A stretch of DNA of 64,000 nucleotides, taken from Psychrobacter sp. AH5 (GTDB lineage: Bacteria; Pseudomonadota; Gammaproteobacteria; Pseudomonadales; Moraxellaceae). Of the stretch, positions 37,930-47,412 are shown in pieces. Below the pieces are notes generated by a model, which ran no database searches, was not told the DNA's origin, and was given only the letters and a program-made list of their open reading frames with translations. Position 1 is the first letter of the stretch. The number at the start of each line of letters is the position of its first letter. Both the position numbers and the translations under genes were made by a program. The stretch lies in assembly GCF_040371085.1 (NCBI RefSeq), contig NZ_JAMBMT010000001.1:2666001-2730000 (forward strand), written 5' to 3'.

Positions 37930-38068
37930 TTATCACTCTATCCTTTAATGTAGCACATCTGGTTTATTAATATTATCTTAAAAATCAATACCATACTGTT
38001 ATTTATAACTTAACGGATTAGACCATATAAAAGTTATGACTATAGTTTATACTAAAAGTTAAACCAAA

Positions 38069-38097
38069 AAAAACGACCACCATAGTGATCGTTTTTA
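38069..38097 (-). terminator. rho-independent terminator of the outer-membrane protein gene
   Basis: On the minus strand the stem AACGATCACT / GTGGTCGTT with an ATG loop is followed by a long T-run (TTTTTTT). It lies 62 bases after the stop. Confidence 0.85.
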
Positions 38098-38158
38098 ATG
38101 TACTTAATTTTAATTTAAGCTATTGATTTTTTTATCTTAATTCTTTTAATAAATTAAA

Positions 38159-38701
38159 TTAGAATTTAAGATGTGCACCAACTGTCCAAAGATCTGTATC
38201 ACTACCTAATAGGTCGTATTCAGCTTCGATACCAAAGTCAGAGTTAACGGCATAACCAAGACCAATACCACCAGCTAAACTAGTATCACTATCAGAATAA
38301 CTGACTCTAGTGATTGGAGTATTCATGTAATCACCATCTACTTTCGTTCTAGCAACACCGATTTTACCTTTAGCATAAAGTGGGGTGTTATCAAAAGCAT
38401 AACGATAAGTACCGTACAAACCGTAAGACTTAGCATCTATCTCGCCATTGTAGTAATCGGCATCGTTTGAACCAACATACTCAGCTTCGATACCAAAATT
38501 AGGATCAAAATTGTAACCACCGTAAACACCATATGCTGTTGGCTTGTCTGCACCGCTGACATCTAAGTCAAACTGACCGACTTTAACACCCACGTATGGC
38601 TGTCCGGTATAACCATTACCATAAGTAACAGCAGCCTGTGCGCCTACACTGAATAAAGAACCGACAGCTAACGCAAGTAAAGTTTTTTGTAAAGTTTTCA
38701 T
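38159..38701 (-). CDS. small outer-membrane beta-barrel protein
   Basis: 180 residues. A signal peptide ends SVGAQA with cleavage before AVTYGN. The mature part alternates polar and aromatic residues in about eight strands (YVGVKVGQFDLDV, AYGVYGGYNFDPNFGIEAEYVG, KSYGLYGTYRYAF, LYAKGKIGVART, LAGGIGLGYAVNSDFGIEAEYD). It ends in a terminal Phe (GAHLKF), the BAM signal. This is the OmpW/OmpA-like porin family with two copies of the NFGIEAEY motif. GGAGATAAAG precedes the start. Function: structural or adhesive, not known. Confidence 0.88.
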   Translation of the reverse strand: MKTLQKTLLALAVGSLFSVGAQAAVTYGNGYTGQPYVGVKVGQFDLDVSGADKPTAYGVYGGYNFDPNFGIEAEYVGSNDADYYNGEIDAKSYGLYGTYRYAFDNTPLYAKGKIGVARTKVDGDYMNTPITRVSYSDSDTSLAGGIGLGYAVNSDFGIEAEYDLLGSDTDLWTVGAHLKF

Positions 38702-39047
38702 CTTTATCTCCTACCTTTTAAATTAAATACTGATAAATTTTGACAAACAAGTTATTTATATTGGCCTTTAAACCTTATCGTCCTGTTTGCTAACGATGAA
38801 TATATAGTAACAAATCCTATCGTATACTGTGTCTACGTTTGAGGGTATGAGGGTTAAGATTTGCAAGCAATTATCAGCAGCTAGGTAACAAAGGCTGAAA
38901 TATGAAATCTTTTGTTACATTAGTAGATTTTTATAAAAATCTGTGTCTCACAAAAGTAGTTTATAAGGTTCTATGAACCAAAAAAACGCATCTCGAAAGA
39001 TGCGTCTTTTTTTATAAACTTAAAAATACTAACTAAGTTTTAGACTA
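38702..39047. other. intergenic region between dnaK and the outer-membrane protein gene
   Basis: It holds the dnaK terminator at 38986-39011 and, upstream of the barrel gene, an AT-rich leader of about 150 bases, likely a long 5' UTR with a promoter not clearly recognised. No ORF is seen. Confidence 0.55.
38986..39011 (-). terminator. terminator of dnaK
   Basis: A perfect stem ACGCATCT / AGATGCGT around a CGAA tetraloop, with A6 on one side and T7 on the other. It is bidirectional and lies about 35 bases after the dnaK stop. Confidence 0.92.
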
Positions 39048-40988
39048 TTATTTTTTATCTTCGTCGACTTCAGTAAACTCAGCATCAACAACATCGTCAT
39101 CTGCTTGGCTAGCATCTGCAGACTCAGTACTTTGCTGGAACTGACCTGGGTCCATACCTTCGCCGCCAGCACCGCTATCAGCGTAAATCTTTTGGCTCAC
39201 TGGTAAAAAAGCGTTGTCTAGTGCTTCAAGCTTAGCTTTGATCTCGTCATGATCGTCTTCTTTTGCTGCTGCTTCAAGCTCAGAGATAGCGGTTTCGACT
39301 GAAGATTTTTCTTCATCAGATACTTTATCAGCCGCTTCTTTAAGCGCTTTTTGTACCGCATGGATACGGCCATCTGCTTCGTTACGAACTTGCGCAAGAT
39401 TAGCAAATTTTTCATCTTCAGCAGCGTTTGCTTCAGCATCGCGAACCATTTGTTCAACTTCTTCATCCGTCAAGCCAGAATCTGCTTTGATCTGGATGCT
39501 TTGCGCTTTACCCGTACCTTTATCAGTCGCTGAGATGTTCATGATACCATCAGCGTTGATATCGAAAGTCACTTCGATTTGTGGTAGACCACGTGGCGCT
39601 GGTGGAATATCGGTCAAATCAAAACGGCCTAATAGTTTATTTTGATTAGCGATTTTACGCTCACCTTGATAAACCTGAATGGTCACTGCTGGCTGATTGT
39701 CTTCTGCTGTTGAGAACACTTGTGATTTCTTAGTCGGAATCATGGTGTTTTTCTCAATAACAGGCGTCATCACCCCGCCCATGGTTTCGATACCTAGGGT
39801 CAATGGCGTGACATCAAGCAATAGTACGTCTGTTTTGTCGCCAGACAATACCGCGCCTTGAATCGCCGCACCCGCTGCTACTGCTTCATCAGGGTTAACG
39901 TCTTTGCGTGGCTCTTGGCCAAAGAACTCTTGTACTTGCTTTTGCACTAGTGGCATACGAGTCTGACCACCAACCAAGATGACATCATCGATATCACTAA
40001 TTTTTAGGCCAGCATCTTCTAGAGCAATTTTACAAGGACCCATAGTACGCTTGACTAAATCTTCCGTTAGGCTCTCTAATTTTGAGCGGCTAATGGTAAT
40101 CACTAAATGCTTAGGACCACTGCTATCAGCGGTGATATAAGGCAAGTTGACTTCCGTACTTTGCGCGCTTGATAGCTCAATCTTCGCTTTTTCTGCCGCT
40201 TCTTTTAGACGCTGCATCGCTAGAGAGTCGCCTTTTAGGTTGAAGTCTTGATCTTTTTTGAACTCATCAACCAAATAGTCGATTAGCGCTGAGTCAAAAT
40301 CTTCACCACCTAAAAAGGTATCGCCGTTAGTAGCTAATACTTCAAACTGCTGCTCACCATCGACATCTGCAATCTCAATGATGGAGACGTCAAAAGTACC
40401 ACCACCTAAGTCATAAACCGCGACAGTGCTATCGCCTTGCTTTTTGTCCATGCCGTAAGCTAGTGCCGCTGCGGTTGGTTCGTTGATAATACGCTTAACA
40501 TCTAAACCTGCGATTTTACCAGCATCTTTAGTGGCTTGACGCTGTGAGTCATTAAAATAAGCAGGAACGGTAATAACCGCCTCAGAAACGCTTTCGCCCA
40601 AATAATCTTCAGCTGTTTTTTTCATTTTTTTCAAGATTTCAGCTGAAACTTGTGGCGGTGCTAGTTTTTTACCATTGATCTCAACCCAAGCATCACCATT
40701 GTCTGCTTTGGCGATTTTGTAAGGGACCATGCCGATATCTTTTTGCACCACTTTATCATCAAAGCGACGACCAATTAGGCGCTTGATAGCGAACAAGGTT
40801 TTGTTGGGGTTAGTCACTGCCTGACGTTTGGCGGATTGACCGACCAAAATCTCGTCATCTTTATAGGCAACGATTGAAGGGGTGGTACGCGTACCTTCAG
40901 CGTTTTCGATAATTTTTACGCTGTCGCCTTCCATTACCGCAACACACGAGTTAGTGGTTCCTAAGTCAATACCTATTACTTTACCCAT
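39048..40988 (-). CDS. dnaK: molecular chaperone DnaK (Hsp70)
   Basis: 646 residues from ATG 40988 (GGAG 9 bases upstream; the frame also opens at TTG 41003). The Hsp70 ATPase domain begins [20 protein letters not shown], with [13 protein letters not shown] and [10 protein letters not shown] further on. The substrate domain contains the [18 protein letters not shown] segment, and the acidic C-terminus ends [10 protein letters not shown]. With GrpE, encoded upstream on the same strand, it refolds proteins. dnaJ is not in the window. Confidence 0.98.
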   Translation of the reverse strand: MGKVIGIDLGTTNSCVAVMEGDSVKIIENAEGTRTTPSIVAYKDDEILVGQSAKRQAVTNPNKTLFAIKRLIGRRFDDKVVQKDIGMVPYKIAKADNGDAWVEINGKKLAPPQVSAEILKKMKKTAEDYLGESVSEAVITVPAYFNDSQRQATKDAGKIAGLDVKRIINEPTAAALAYGMDKKQGDSTVAVYDLGGGTFDVSIIEIADVDGEQQFEVLATNGDTFLGGEDFDSALIDYLVDEFKKDQDFNLKGDSLAMQRLKEAAEKAKIELSSAQSTEVNLPYITADSSGPKHLVITISRSKLESLTEDLVKRTMGPCKIALEDAGLKISDIDDVILVGGQTRMPLVQKQVQEFFGQEPRKDVNPDEAVAAGAAIQGAVLSGDKTDVLLLDVTPLTLGIETMGGVMTPVIEKNTMIPTKKSQVFSTAEDNQPAVTIQVYQGERKIANQNKLLGRFDLTDIPPAPRGLPQIEVTFDINADGIMNISATDKGTGKAQSIQIKADSGLTDEEVEQMVRDAEANAAEDEKFANLAQVRNEADGRIHAVQKALKEAADKVSDEEKSSVETAISELEAAAKEDDHDEIKAKLEALDNAFLPVSQKIYADSGAGGEGMDPGQFQQSTESADASQADDDVVDAEFTEVDEDKK

Positions 40989-41019
40989 AATTAATTGCTC
41001 CAAATGTTATTAAATTTCT

Positions 41020-41043
41020 ATTGGGGTAGCTTAAAGTTTCAGG
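41020..41043 (-). promoter_or_regulatory. possible heat-shock (sigma-32-type) promoter of dnaK
   Basis: On the minus strand CCTGAAA is followed after about 10 bases by CCCCAATA, similar to the CTTGAAA/CCCCATNT consensus but with a short spacer. The position about 30 bases upstream of dnaK fits. Tentative. Confidence 0.3.
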
Positions 41044-41250
41044 TTATTAAAACTATCAAAAACTTAAGCTAAAAATGAAAACTAACAGACCATGTATGGT
41101 CACTTGTTGCTTTATATCGGTTTACGTCGCTATTTTTTCAAGTCAATATCAGCGCAATAATTCGCTTTTGTGTGAATATTTGTGAATAACCCTACTTTTA
41201 GCAGGGTTTATTATCTATCACTATTGGCTAAGTTAAGTTATTAGCTGCGC

Positions 41251-41871
41251 TTATTGACCGACATTTACCATCGCTGGGCGTAGCAGACGACCATTTAAGC
41301 TATAGCCTTTTTGTAGCACAGTGCCTACCATGTCAGGCTCAGCTTCTGGATCGATACCTACTGCTTCGTGCAGTTCTGCATTGAATTTTTCACCTTGAGG
41401 CTCGACGACTTCTACGCCATTTTTATTTAACACATCTAATAGTGCTTTATGTGTCAGTTTTACCCCTTCGGTCACTGGATCATCTGAATGAGCACTTTCA
41501 ATGGCACGCTCTAAGTTATCGACGACTTCTAATAACTCTTTAGCAAATTTTTGTAATGCAAATCGCTTACTTTTATCCGCTTCTTGCTCCATGCGTTTTT
41601 GTGCATTATAAGTCTCAGCATTGGCGCGAGCGGTAGTCTCTTTGGCTTTTTTGACTTCCTCTTCAAGCTCAGCAATACGCGCTTCATAAACACTGATATC
41701 GATCTCATTATCAATGGTAGCTTCGTCGCCTGAGTTATTTTTGGGATCAAATTCATCTAGCGTTTCTTGTAGTACGCTTTCGCTGCGCTCAAGATTGGTA
41801 TGCACCGCTTTTGTATTATCTTCGTTGATAGCATGATCATTTGTGGGTTGATTTGGGTTTTGCTCACTCAT
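41251..41871 (-). CDS. grpE: nucleotide exchange factor GrpE
   Basis: 206 residues. GrpE releases ADP from DnaK. A disordered acidic N-terminus (about 60 residues) is followed by a long coiled coil (RIAELEEEVKKAKETTARA) and the C-terminal beta domain with FNAELHEAVG and the end GTVLQKGYSLNGRLLRPAMVNVG split over the conserved GY-L-RLLRPA motif. GGAGTTATC precedes the start. It is upstream of dnaK with a gap of about 260 bases. Confidence 0.96.
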   Translation of the reverse strand: MSEQNPNQPTNDHAINEDNTKAVHTNLERSESVLQETLDEFDPKNNSGDEATIDNEIDISVYEARIAELEEEVKKAKETTARANAETYNAQKRMEQEADKSKRFALQKFAKELLEVVDNLERAIESAHSDDPVTEGVKLTHKALLDVLNKNGVEVVEPQGEKFNAELHEAVGIDPEAEPDMVGTVLQKGYSLNGRLLRPAMVNVGQ

Positions 41872-42214
41872 GATAACTCCTTATTATTTAATGATAATTC
41901 GTACTATTTTTAGTGCAATTATTAGTACCTTTAATGGTTAGAGCTAACTGGTTAAGAAGGCATTTAGCCATTTGGCTGAAACCAGGTTCAATAGCTGCTT
42001 GATAAAGGTGATGAAGGCATATTTCAAGCCTAAGGCTTATGAATTTTTTAATTTAATCATTCTAAATAGTTTACGGTTGGCACTCAAACCATCACCAAAT
42101 CATACTTAACTTTACTTTTCATTGTTTTATGATGACTGCAATGATGATTAGATAGTGGTTAAATGTCTAGCTTTTAAGCTAGCAAATACCGATTACAACT
42201 ATATGAGGAATGTT
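41872..42214. other. divergent intergenic region grpE / alpha-beta hydrolase
   Basis: AT-rich, and should contain the promoters of both genes. The hydrolase frame is open back to a GTG at 42155, but the ribosome site favours ATG 42215. No repeat or RNA gene is recognised. Confidence 0.45.
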
Positions 42215-43639
42215 ATGCCAAGCTCTCCTATAACATCGCTCAACACTTTGCTAAATAAAGCGATGAACCTAAACAGTAAGTTAAAACTAGCTCCCCTAGC
42301 AGGTGTGGAGAGCTATAAGCAGCAGCAAGATGAAGAGCTGCAAGCTGAGATAAATAATGATAATAAGCTCAATGAGCATTACAGATATCTCGGTGAAAAA
42401 CTTGCCAGCTTTATGCCTAGTACTGACTATCAGCAGCATGCGCTCCATTATGTGTTAAAGGGTTTAGGGTATCTACCAGATACTATGTTAGAGAGCTTAA
42501 TCCGTTATCTAAAAGGGCCGACATCCAAACAGTATTTAAGTGCTAATGCGCATTTGCGTTTTATTATTGCGGTTAATGGTCGCCTAAAAACTCCGCTTCA
42601 TCTTGCAAAAATGCAAGAGCTGCGTCAACGATTTGCTGCTGACGCAGTAGCGATGCAAGATCCGCAAGTTTGGCAACAAGCCGATAGCCGTAAGCTAATC
42701 AGTTTGAAGCTGACTAATAATAACGGCGATGCTGATGTTAATTGGCAGGATAAAACCATTGCCAATGCTGATAATGAGGACATGGCGATACGCTGCTATC
42801 AAGCGGGTAAGTACTCGAAGAAAAACCCTAATCCAGATGAGATGGTTATGCTTTTTTTTCATGGTGGCGGGTTTTGTATTGGCGATCTTGACACCCATCA
42901 CGAATTTTGTCACAGCGTTTGCGCGCAAACTGGGTGGGCAGTAGTCAGCGTTGATTATCGCTTAGCGCCAGAATACGCCGCGCCTACCGCTCTATTAGAT
43001 GCTATTAGTGCTTATGCTTGGCTGGCAGCTAATAGTCCCACCCTTGGCGCATCGCCTTCGCGTATAGTATTGGCAGGTGATAGTGCTGGTGGCGGCTTAT
43101 CAACTTTATTAGCGCAGCAGCTAACCTCTCCAAACGAAAAAGCTTGGGCGGACTTGGGCGCGGCAGGTCAGCAGATGTACAAACGGCTTAAGACTCTACC
43201 AAGACCACTTGCGCAAATGCCGCTGTATCCTGTGACCGATATTGAGACTGATTATCCAAGTTGGGAGCTGTACGGCGAAGGTTTGCTACTAGATCATGCT
43301 GATGTGGCGGTATTCGATCAAGCGTTTATGCATAATAGTCCACTTGCTCGAGAGCATGCACTAATCTCGCCGATGATTGGTGATAATAGTCAAGTGTGTC
43401 CGACTTATATAGTCGCCTCTGAGCTTGATGTATTACGCGATGAAGCGTTTGCTTACGCTGAGCAATTAAGGGTAGCTGGCATAGCTGTTGAAACTTATAC
43501 CGTGATCGGTGCGCCGCATGGTTTTATGCATTTGATGAGTATTCATAAAGGGCTTGAGCGTGAGACTCGCTTTATTATCAAAGACTTTGCGCGCTTTGTT
43601 AAGGAGATTATATCGGCTGAATCCATACTGGTAGCCTAA
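42215..43639 (+). CDS. alpha/beta hydrolase, hormone-sensitive-lipase (HSL) family
   Basis: 474 residues from ATG 42215, where GAGGA lies 6 bases upstream. The HSL-type oxyanion motif HGGGF (FFHGGGFCIGD), nucleophile GDSAGGG, acid ELDVLRDE and His in APHGFMH are all present. The N-terminal 200 residues form an all-helical region (two long amphipathic stretches) before the hydrolase core, as seen in some marine/cold-adapted lipases and esterases. The probable substrate is acyl esters; exact specificity is unknown. No signal peptide. Confidence 0.9.
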   Translation: MPSSPITSLNTLLNKAMNLNSKLKLAPLAGVESYKQQQDEELQAEINNDNKLNEHYRYLGEKLASFMPSTDYQQHALHYVLKGLGYLPDTMLESLIRYLKGPTSKQYLSANAHLRFIIAVNGRLKTPLHLAKMQELRQRFAADAVAMQDPQVWQQADSRKLISLKLTNNNGDADVNWQDKTIANADNEDMAIRCYQAGKYSKKNPNPDEMVMLFFHGGGFCIGDLDTHHEFCHSVCAQTGWAVVSVDYRLAPEYAAPTALLDAISAYAWLAANSPTLGASPSRIVLAGDSAGGGLSTLLAQQLTSPNEKAWADLGAAGQQMYKRLKTLPRPLAQMPLYPVTDIETDYPSWELYGEGLLLDHADVAVFDQAFMHNSPLAREHALISPMIGDNSQVCPTYIVASELDVLRDEAFAYAEQLRVAGIAVETYTVIGAPHGFMHLMSIHKGLERETRFIIKDFARFVKEIISAESILVA

Positions 43640-43676
43640 GAGCGATTTAGTTGTACAGGGCTTTATTTTACTCTAG

Positions 43677-44798
43677 CTATTTACCAGTTACATCGATTAT
43701 CCAAATCTCAGCGCGCGAGCCTAATCGAAAGGGAATACCCCAAAAGCCATAACCTGAGGAGACTACAAAGTGTCCTTGGTTGATAGCTTCATAGCCATAG
43801 CCCAAGCGATTAATCGCTCTAACAATAAAATTAGCAGGGAATATCTGTCCGTCATGGGTATGGCCTGAAACTTGTAGATCAATCGGTAGCTTACTGTGCT
43901 GTACAATATCGCTTGGCCTATGATCCAATAATATCACCGGCTGAGTGCTATCGACTTGTGCTAATAGCTCAGTGGTTGCTACTCTTTGGCGCTTGTGGTT
44001 ATCAAAACGCCCAACTAACCAAATACTCTCGCCTTCATACTCTAAGCTTAATACCTCATCATTTAATAAGTGCACGCCAGCGCTACGCAAGGCATTACTA
44101 ATCGGCTGCTCATGGCCATATAGATCATGATTGCCTAGAGTAGCATAGACGCCATACGGCAAGCTGCTACATAATGATTTTAGTCTGCTAGACATATTAT
44201 AAGCGCTATAGGCTTTTATATTATCATCCATGATATCGCCTGGCATCATTAGCATATCCGCTTTATTAGCAGTAATTAGCTGATGCAGCTTATCGATAGC
44301 TTTATTGCCAAATAGCTTGCCTAAATGTAAGTCGCTCGCCATAGCGATACGTAAGGAGCTTTTTAGCGGTTTATCAATGACGATAGATAATCGGCGCACC
44401 ACTGGAGCGTAAGCGCAGTATAAGCTATAAACAAATAGCGCGATAAAAACAACCAACGCCAGCCCTCGCAGGCCGATACGCACTGTCTCTGAGCTATGAG
44501 TCGCTGACGATACTATCAATAGCTCATAAGCGGCGTAGCATAAACTAGTTACTAGTGCCGTAAGCATCATAAAATGCATGACTAGCAGCCAAGCGCTCAT
44601 CCAGCGATAGCTATTGTCAAAGCGTTTGCTAAAGGTGATTAGTAGCAGAGCATTAGTCATTAAAAAGATTAATGCCCAAACCGCTATGTTTAGACTTGAG
44701 GTCAGCCAAGGCTGTAGCCACCACTGCAAGCTTAGTACCGCGCCCAAGCTAAAGGCTTGTAACAAAGCAATAATAATGACAAAAAACGCGTAACGCAT
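43677..44798 (-). CDS. membrane-anchored metallophosphoesterase, YkuE-like
   Basis: 373 residues. The N-terminal part has four hydrophobic segments (about residues 4-22, 35-54, 72-95 and 108-128). A calcineurin-like phosphoesterase domain follows: SDLHLG (D-x-H), PGDIMDD (G-D), GNHDLYG (GNHD), VLLDHRP and SGHTHDGQ (GHxH). The end is GSRAEIWIID. It is of the YkuE/YaeI group (UDP-2,3-diacylglucosamine or related phosphodiesters are candidate substrates; not determined). Confidence 0.9.
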   Translation of the reverse strand: MRYAFFVIIIALLQAFSLGAVLSLQWWLQPWLTSSLNIAVWALIFLMTNALLLITFSKRFDNSYRWMSAWLLVMHFMMLTALVTSLCYAAYELLIVSSATHSSETVRIGLRGLALVVFIALFVYSLYCAYAPVVRRLSIVIDKPLKSSLRIAMASDLHLGKLFGNKAIDKLHQLITANKADMLMMPGDIMDDNIKAYSAYNMSSRLKSLCSSLPYGVYATLGNHDLYGHEQPISNALRSAGVHLLNDEVLSLEYEGESIWLVGRFDNHKRQRVATTELLAQVDSTQPVILLDHRPSDIVQHSKLPIDLQVSGHTHDGQIFPANFIVRAINRLGYGYEAINQGHFVVSSGYGFWGIPFRLGSRAEIWIIDVTGK

Positions 44799-44937
44799 GA
44801 ATAATCCTAAATAGGCTTGCTAATTGCACTAGAAAGCATAAGACTGCCGCTTAACAGTCCTATTCTAAAAAATCTCTACTTAGATTGAAATAGAGGTTTT
44901 AGAGCTTACTGCGACGCTACAGCATAAGGCCTATAAG

Positions 44938-45396
44938 CTAGCGCTCAGTGGGCGCAGTTTTGCAGCTATCCTTATCGCAAGCCTCAACCACAGCTTTGCC
45001 GTATATTAATTGGGTGAGCCAATTAGGGATTCGATAACGATTACGGGCGATAAAGGGATAAGCCAGATTACCCATTTTTTGTATTACTGGTAAATACAAT
45101 AGCGCGGAGCCTTTGACTCCAGCGGTTCTATAAAGCAAGCGCACCGCGTCCATGCGCGTATGCCAAGTACCATACCAGTCTTGTATACATAGATAAGTCA
45201 TCGCATCTGTACGGCTAAAACCTGCCGCGGCTAACGTCTCTAGCCCTTGATCGACTGGTATTAGGGTTATATTATTAGGATTACGCGCCTGCATATTGTG
45301 CGCCTCAGTGCGACAAAGCACACAACTGTCATCGTAGTACATAGTGATAGAAGAGCGATCTTGAGCACAATCGTTAAAGCTCGTTACTTTAGTCAT
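44938..45396 (-). CDS. DCC-family (DUF393) thiol-disulfide oxidoreductase-like protein
   Basis: 152 residues. The N-terminal thioredoxin-like start MYYDDSCVLCRTEAHNM has the DxxCxxC motif that names the family (Cys residues in SCVLC). A middle segment with tryptophans (QDWYGTWHTRMDAVRLLYRTAG) and AYPFIARNRYRIP complete the DUF393 pattern. Its cellular target is unknown. A parS-like site lies 62 bases upstream. Confidence 0.88.
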   Translation of the reverse strand: MTKVTSFNDCAQDRSSITMYYDDSCVLCRTEAHNMQARNPNNITLIPVDQGLETLAAAGFSRTDAMTYLCIQDWYGTWHTRMDAVRLLYRTAGVKGSALLYLPVIQKMGNLAYPFIARNRYRIPNWLTQLIYGKAVVEACDKDSCKTAPTER

Positions 45397-45457
45397 TTGC
45401 TAGCTCCTAGCATTATCTTTGACCATGGGTTTATCATTTGCCTAATTTTATATCCAT

Positions 45458-45473
45458 TGTTTCATGTGAAACA
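45458..45473. promoter_or_regulatory. parS-like ParB site 1
   Basis: TGTTTCATGTGAAACA differs from the consensus TGTTTCACGTGAAACA at one central base. It is in the intergenic region upstream of the DCC gene. Confidence 0.75.
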
Positions 45474-45532
45474 TTCTATATCTAGGTAGTGATATAGTTA
45501 GTTGTTTTGTTGTCTATAATCTGCGTTATAGC

Positions 45533-46498
45533 TTAGCTTTGCTGCTCTAAAGCTTGTCGAATATCAGTATGCTTAAAGTTATAGCCGGCCTCCAACAAAG
45601 CTTTTGGTAATACTTTTTGACCATCAATAAGCAAAGTCGACATCTCACCGAACATCAGCTTAAGTAAAAACTCTGGCAAAGTAAAAATAGTCGGACGATG
45701 TAACCAAGCACCCATCGCTTTGGTAAATTGATGATTAGTTACTGGATTAGGCGCGGTCAAATTATAGACTAATGCGGGCGTGTCGTTTCCTGTCTGCAAA
45801 GTATTTTCAACTGCGCTATGGTGCAGATTAGTCTGACTATCGAGATGATGTTCCATAATAAATATTGCCGCTCCTACCCAATCCTCACGGCTTATCCAGC
45901 TCATAATTTGCTTACCATCTGCTAACTGACCACCAACGCCCATCTTAAACGGTAATAGTAATTTGGCCACCATACCGCCGCTTGGATGCATGACTACGCC
46001 GGTGCGCACGATAGCTACAGGTACTCTATAATCGGTAGCTTTGAGCGCCAACTGCTCCCACTCCTCACATAACTTATGCGAAAAATCCGTCTCATAGTCA
46101 CTGCTCTCAGTCAAAGGTTTAACACCTTGAGTGCCATACCAGCCGATAGCTGAGCCGCTCACCATAAGCTTAGGTTTTACACTAATACGGGCAATGTACT
46201 CTAATAAAGACTCTGTTGGTTTTATGCGGCTGGCTAATAGAGTCTCTTTACGCTCATCACTCCAGCGCGAGTCTGCTATCCCAGCTCCTGCTAGATTGAG
46301 TATCACCTCGAAACTTTGGTCAGTCTTTGCAAGCTCATCATAGCTCATCATGCTGATATCAGTAGGATGCGTTTGGCTAGTATCACGGGTCAGCCAAGTG
46401 ATACTTAGCTTCTTACCTGCCTGCTGATAGCGTTTTGTCAACTCTTCACTAAAGGCACTACCCAAAAATCCTGAACCACCGCTGATTAAAATATTCAT
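45533..46498 (-). CDS. TIGR01777 family SDR-type epimerase (YfcH/SDR39U1-like)
   Basis: 321 residues. The N-terminal Rossmann motif NILISGGSGFLGSAF is followed by VILNLAGAGIADSRW, SGSAIGWYGTQG and VRTGVVMHPSGGM, then the DUF1731 C-terminal domain ending in LLEAGYNFKHTDIRQAL. The function of this family is not established (a role in division or haem-related traits has been proposed in different organisms). Confidence 0.92.
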   Translation of the reverse strand: MNILISGGSGFLGSAFSEELTKRYQQAGKKLSITWLTRDTSQTHPTDISMMSYDELAKTDQSFEVILNLAGAGIADSRWSDERKETLLASRIKPTESLLEYIARISVKPKLMVSGSAIGWYGTQGVKPLTESSDYETDFSHKLCEEWEQLALKATDYRVPVAIVRTGVVMHPSGGMVAKLLLPFKMGVGGQLADGKQIMSWISREDWVGAAIFIMEHHLDSQTNLHHSAVENTLQTGNDTPALVYNLTAPNPVTNHQFTKAMGAWLHRPTIFTLPEFLLKLMFGEMSTLLIDGQKVLPKALLEAGYNFKHTDIRQALEQQS

Positions 46499-46745
46499 CT
46501 TGTTATCCTTTTTTGATTATTATTTAAATAAATTATCTAAATAAGCCCTTTAGATAACTCTAACCCTTTATAAATATCGTGTTCTTTTTTGTAGGTATTG
46601 TCAAAACGGATTTTACAGAGTTTTGGTAAGAGTATTGAATAGCTGCTTTAATCCTAATACTAACCAAGATAATCACTCATAGATAATCACTTATGTAAGA
46701 TAAAACAATCACTTATAACTGGTGTTTTAATTCTAATGGACAGTG

Positions 46746-47378
46746 TTAGCGAATGATGGTTCCCGTTAGAGCGTCGTGGATTTGGCTGGGCAAGATATAA
46801 CCTAAAGTATCGCCTTGTAGATAACCTACTTGAGCGGCAAGATCATTATTTACAAAATAAGCTTGTGCCTGTGTCAACGATACCGCAGGCGGTTGCTCGG
46901 AGGGATTGCAGCTGGTGGAAACCAAAAATCCATAAGGGTTGGCGGCTGACACTAGACACGCGCAAAGCTGTTGAATCAAAGGATGGGCGATGACGCGTAC
47001 CGCTACGCTTTGATGAGCGCCAGTTATCCAAGAAGGAATAGGTACTGTCAGCTCCAGCGGATCACCTAATGGCAACAACCAGGTAAAAGCTTGTTTTTGA
47101 TGGTACTGAGACCAGCTATCGAGTACAGTTTGCCGCTGCTCATCACTCAAAAGAGCTAATAGTGGCTCAATACGCTGTACTTTATCCGTGACCACAATCA
47201 TGCCTTTTGAGATAGGTCGCTGCTTAATGTCTAGTAGCTGTTGTACCGCGCTTTTGTCAAAAGGATCACAGCCGATACCCCAAACGCTTTCGGTGGGATA
47301 AGCCAAAAGCTTTCCGGCGTTTAGCCACTGCGCTGCTTTGGCGACTGAATGGGTGATTAATGGCGAGGAGGAAGGCAT
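46746..47378 (-). CDS. tsaC: threonylcarbamoyl-AMP synthase (YrdC/TsaC)
   Basis: 210 residues. TsaC makes threonylcarbamoyl-AMP for t6A37 of ANN-decoding tRNAs. The YrdC fold pattern is AYPTESVWGIGCDPFD near residue 21, KRPISKGMIVVTDKV, FTWLLP, VRVIAHPLIQQLC and the STSCNPSEQPPA block. It follows dprA closely (34 bases) and forms a LysM-dprA-tsaC group typical of gamma-proteobacteria near the origin; in many genomes def and fmt lie next to these. Confidence 0.94.
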   Translation of the reverse strand: MPSSSPLITHSVAKAAQWLNAGKLLAYPTESVWGIGCDPFDKSAVQQLLDIKQRPISKGMIVVTDKVQRIEPLLALLSDEQRQTVLDSWSQYHQKQAFTWLLPLGDPLELTVPIPSWITGAHQSVAVRVIAHPLIQQLCACLVSAANPYGFLVSTSCNPSEQPPAVSLTQAQAYFVNNDLAAQVGYLQGDTLGYILPSQIHDALTGTIIR

Positions 47379-47412
47379 AGGCTGATAGCTCTAATGATAT
47401 TAAAAATAGCTA

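Noticed and set aside
41188..41213. hairpin AACCCT / AGGGTT downstream of grpE as terminator
   Set aside because: No T-tract follows on the minus strand; weak stem and large loop.
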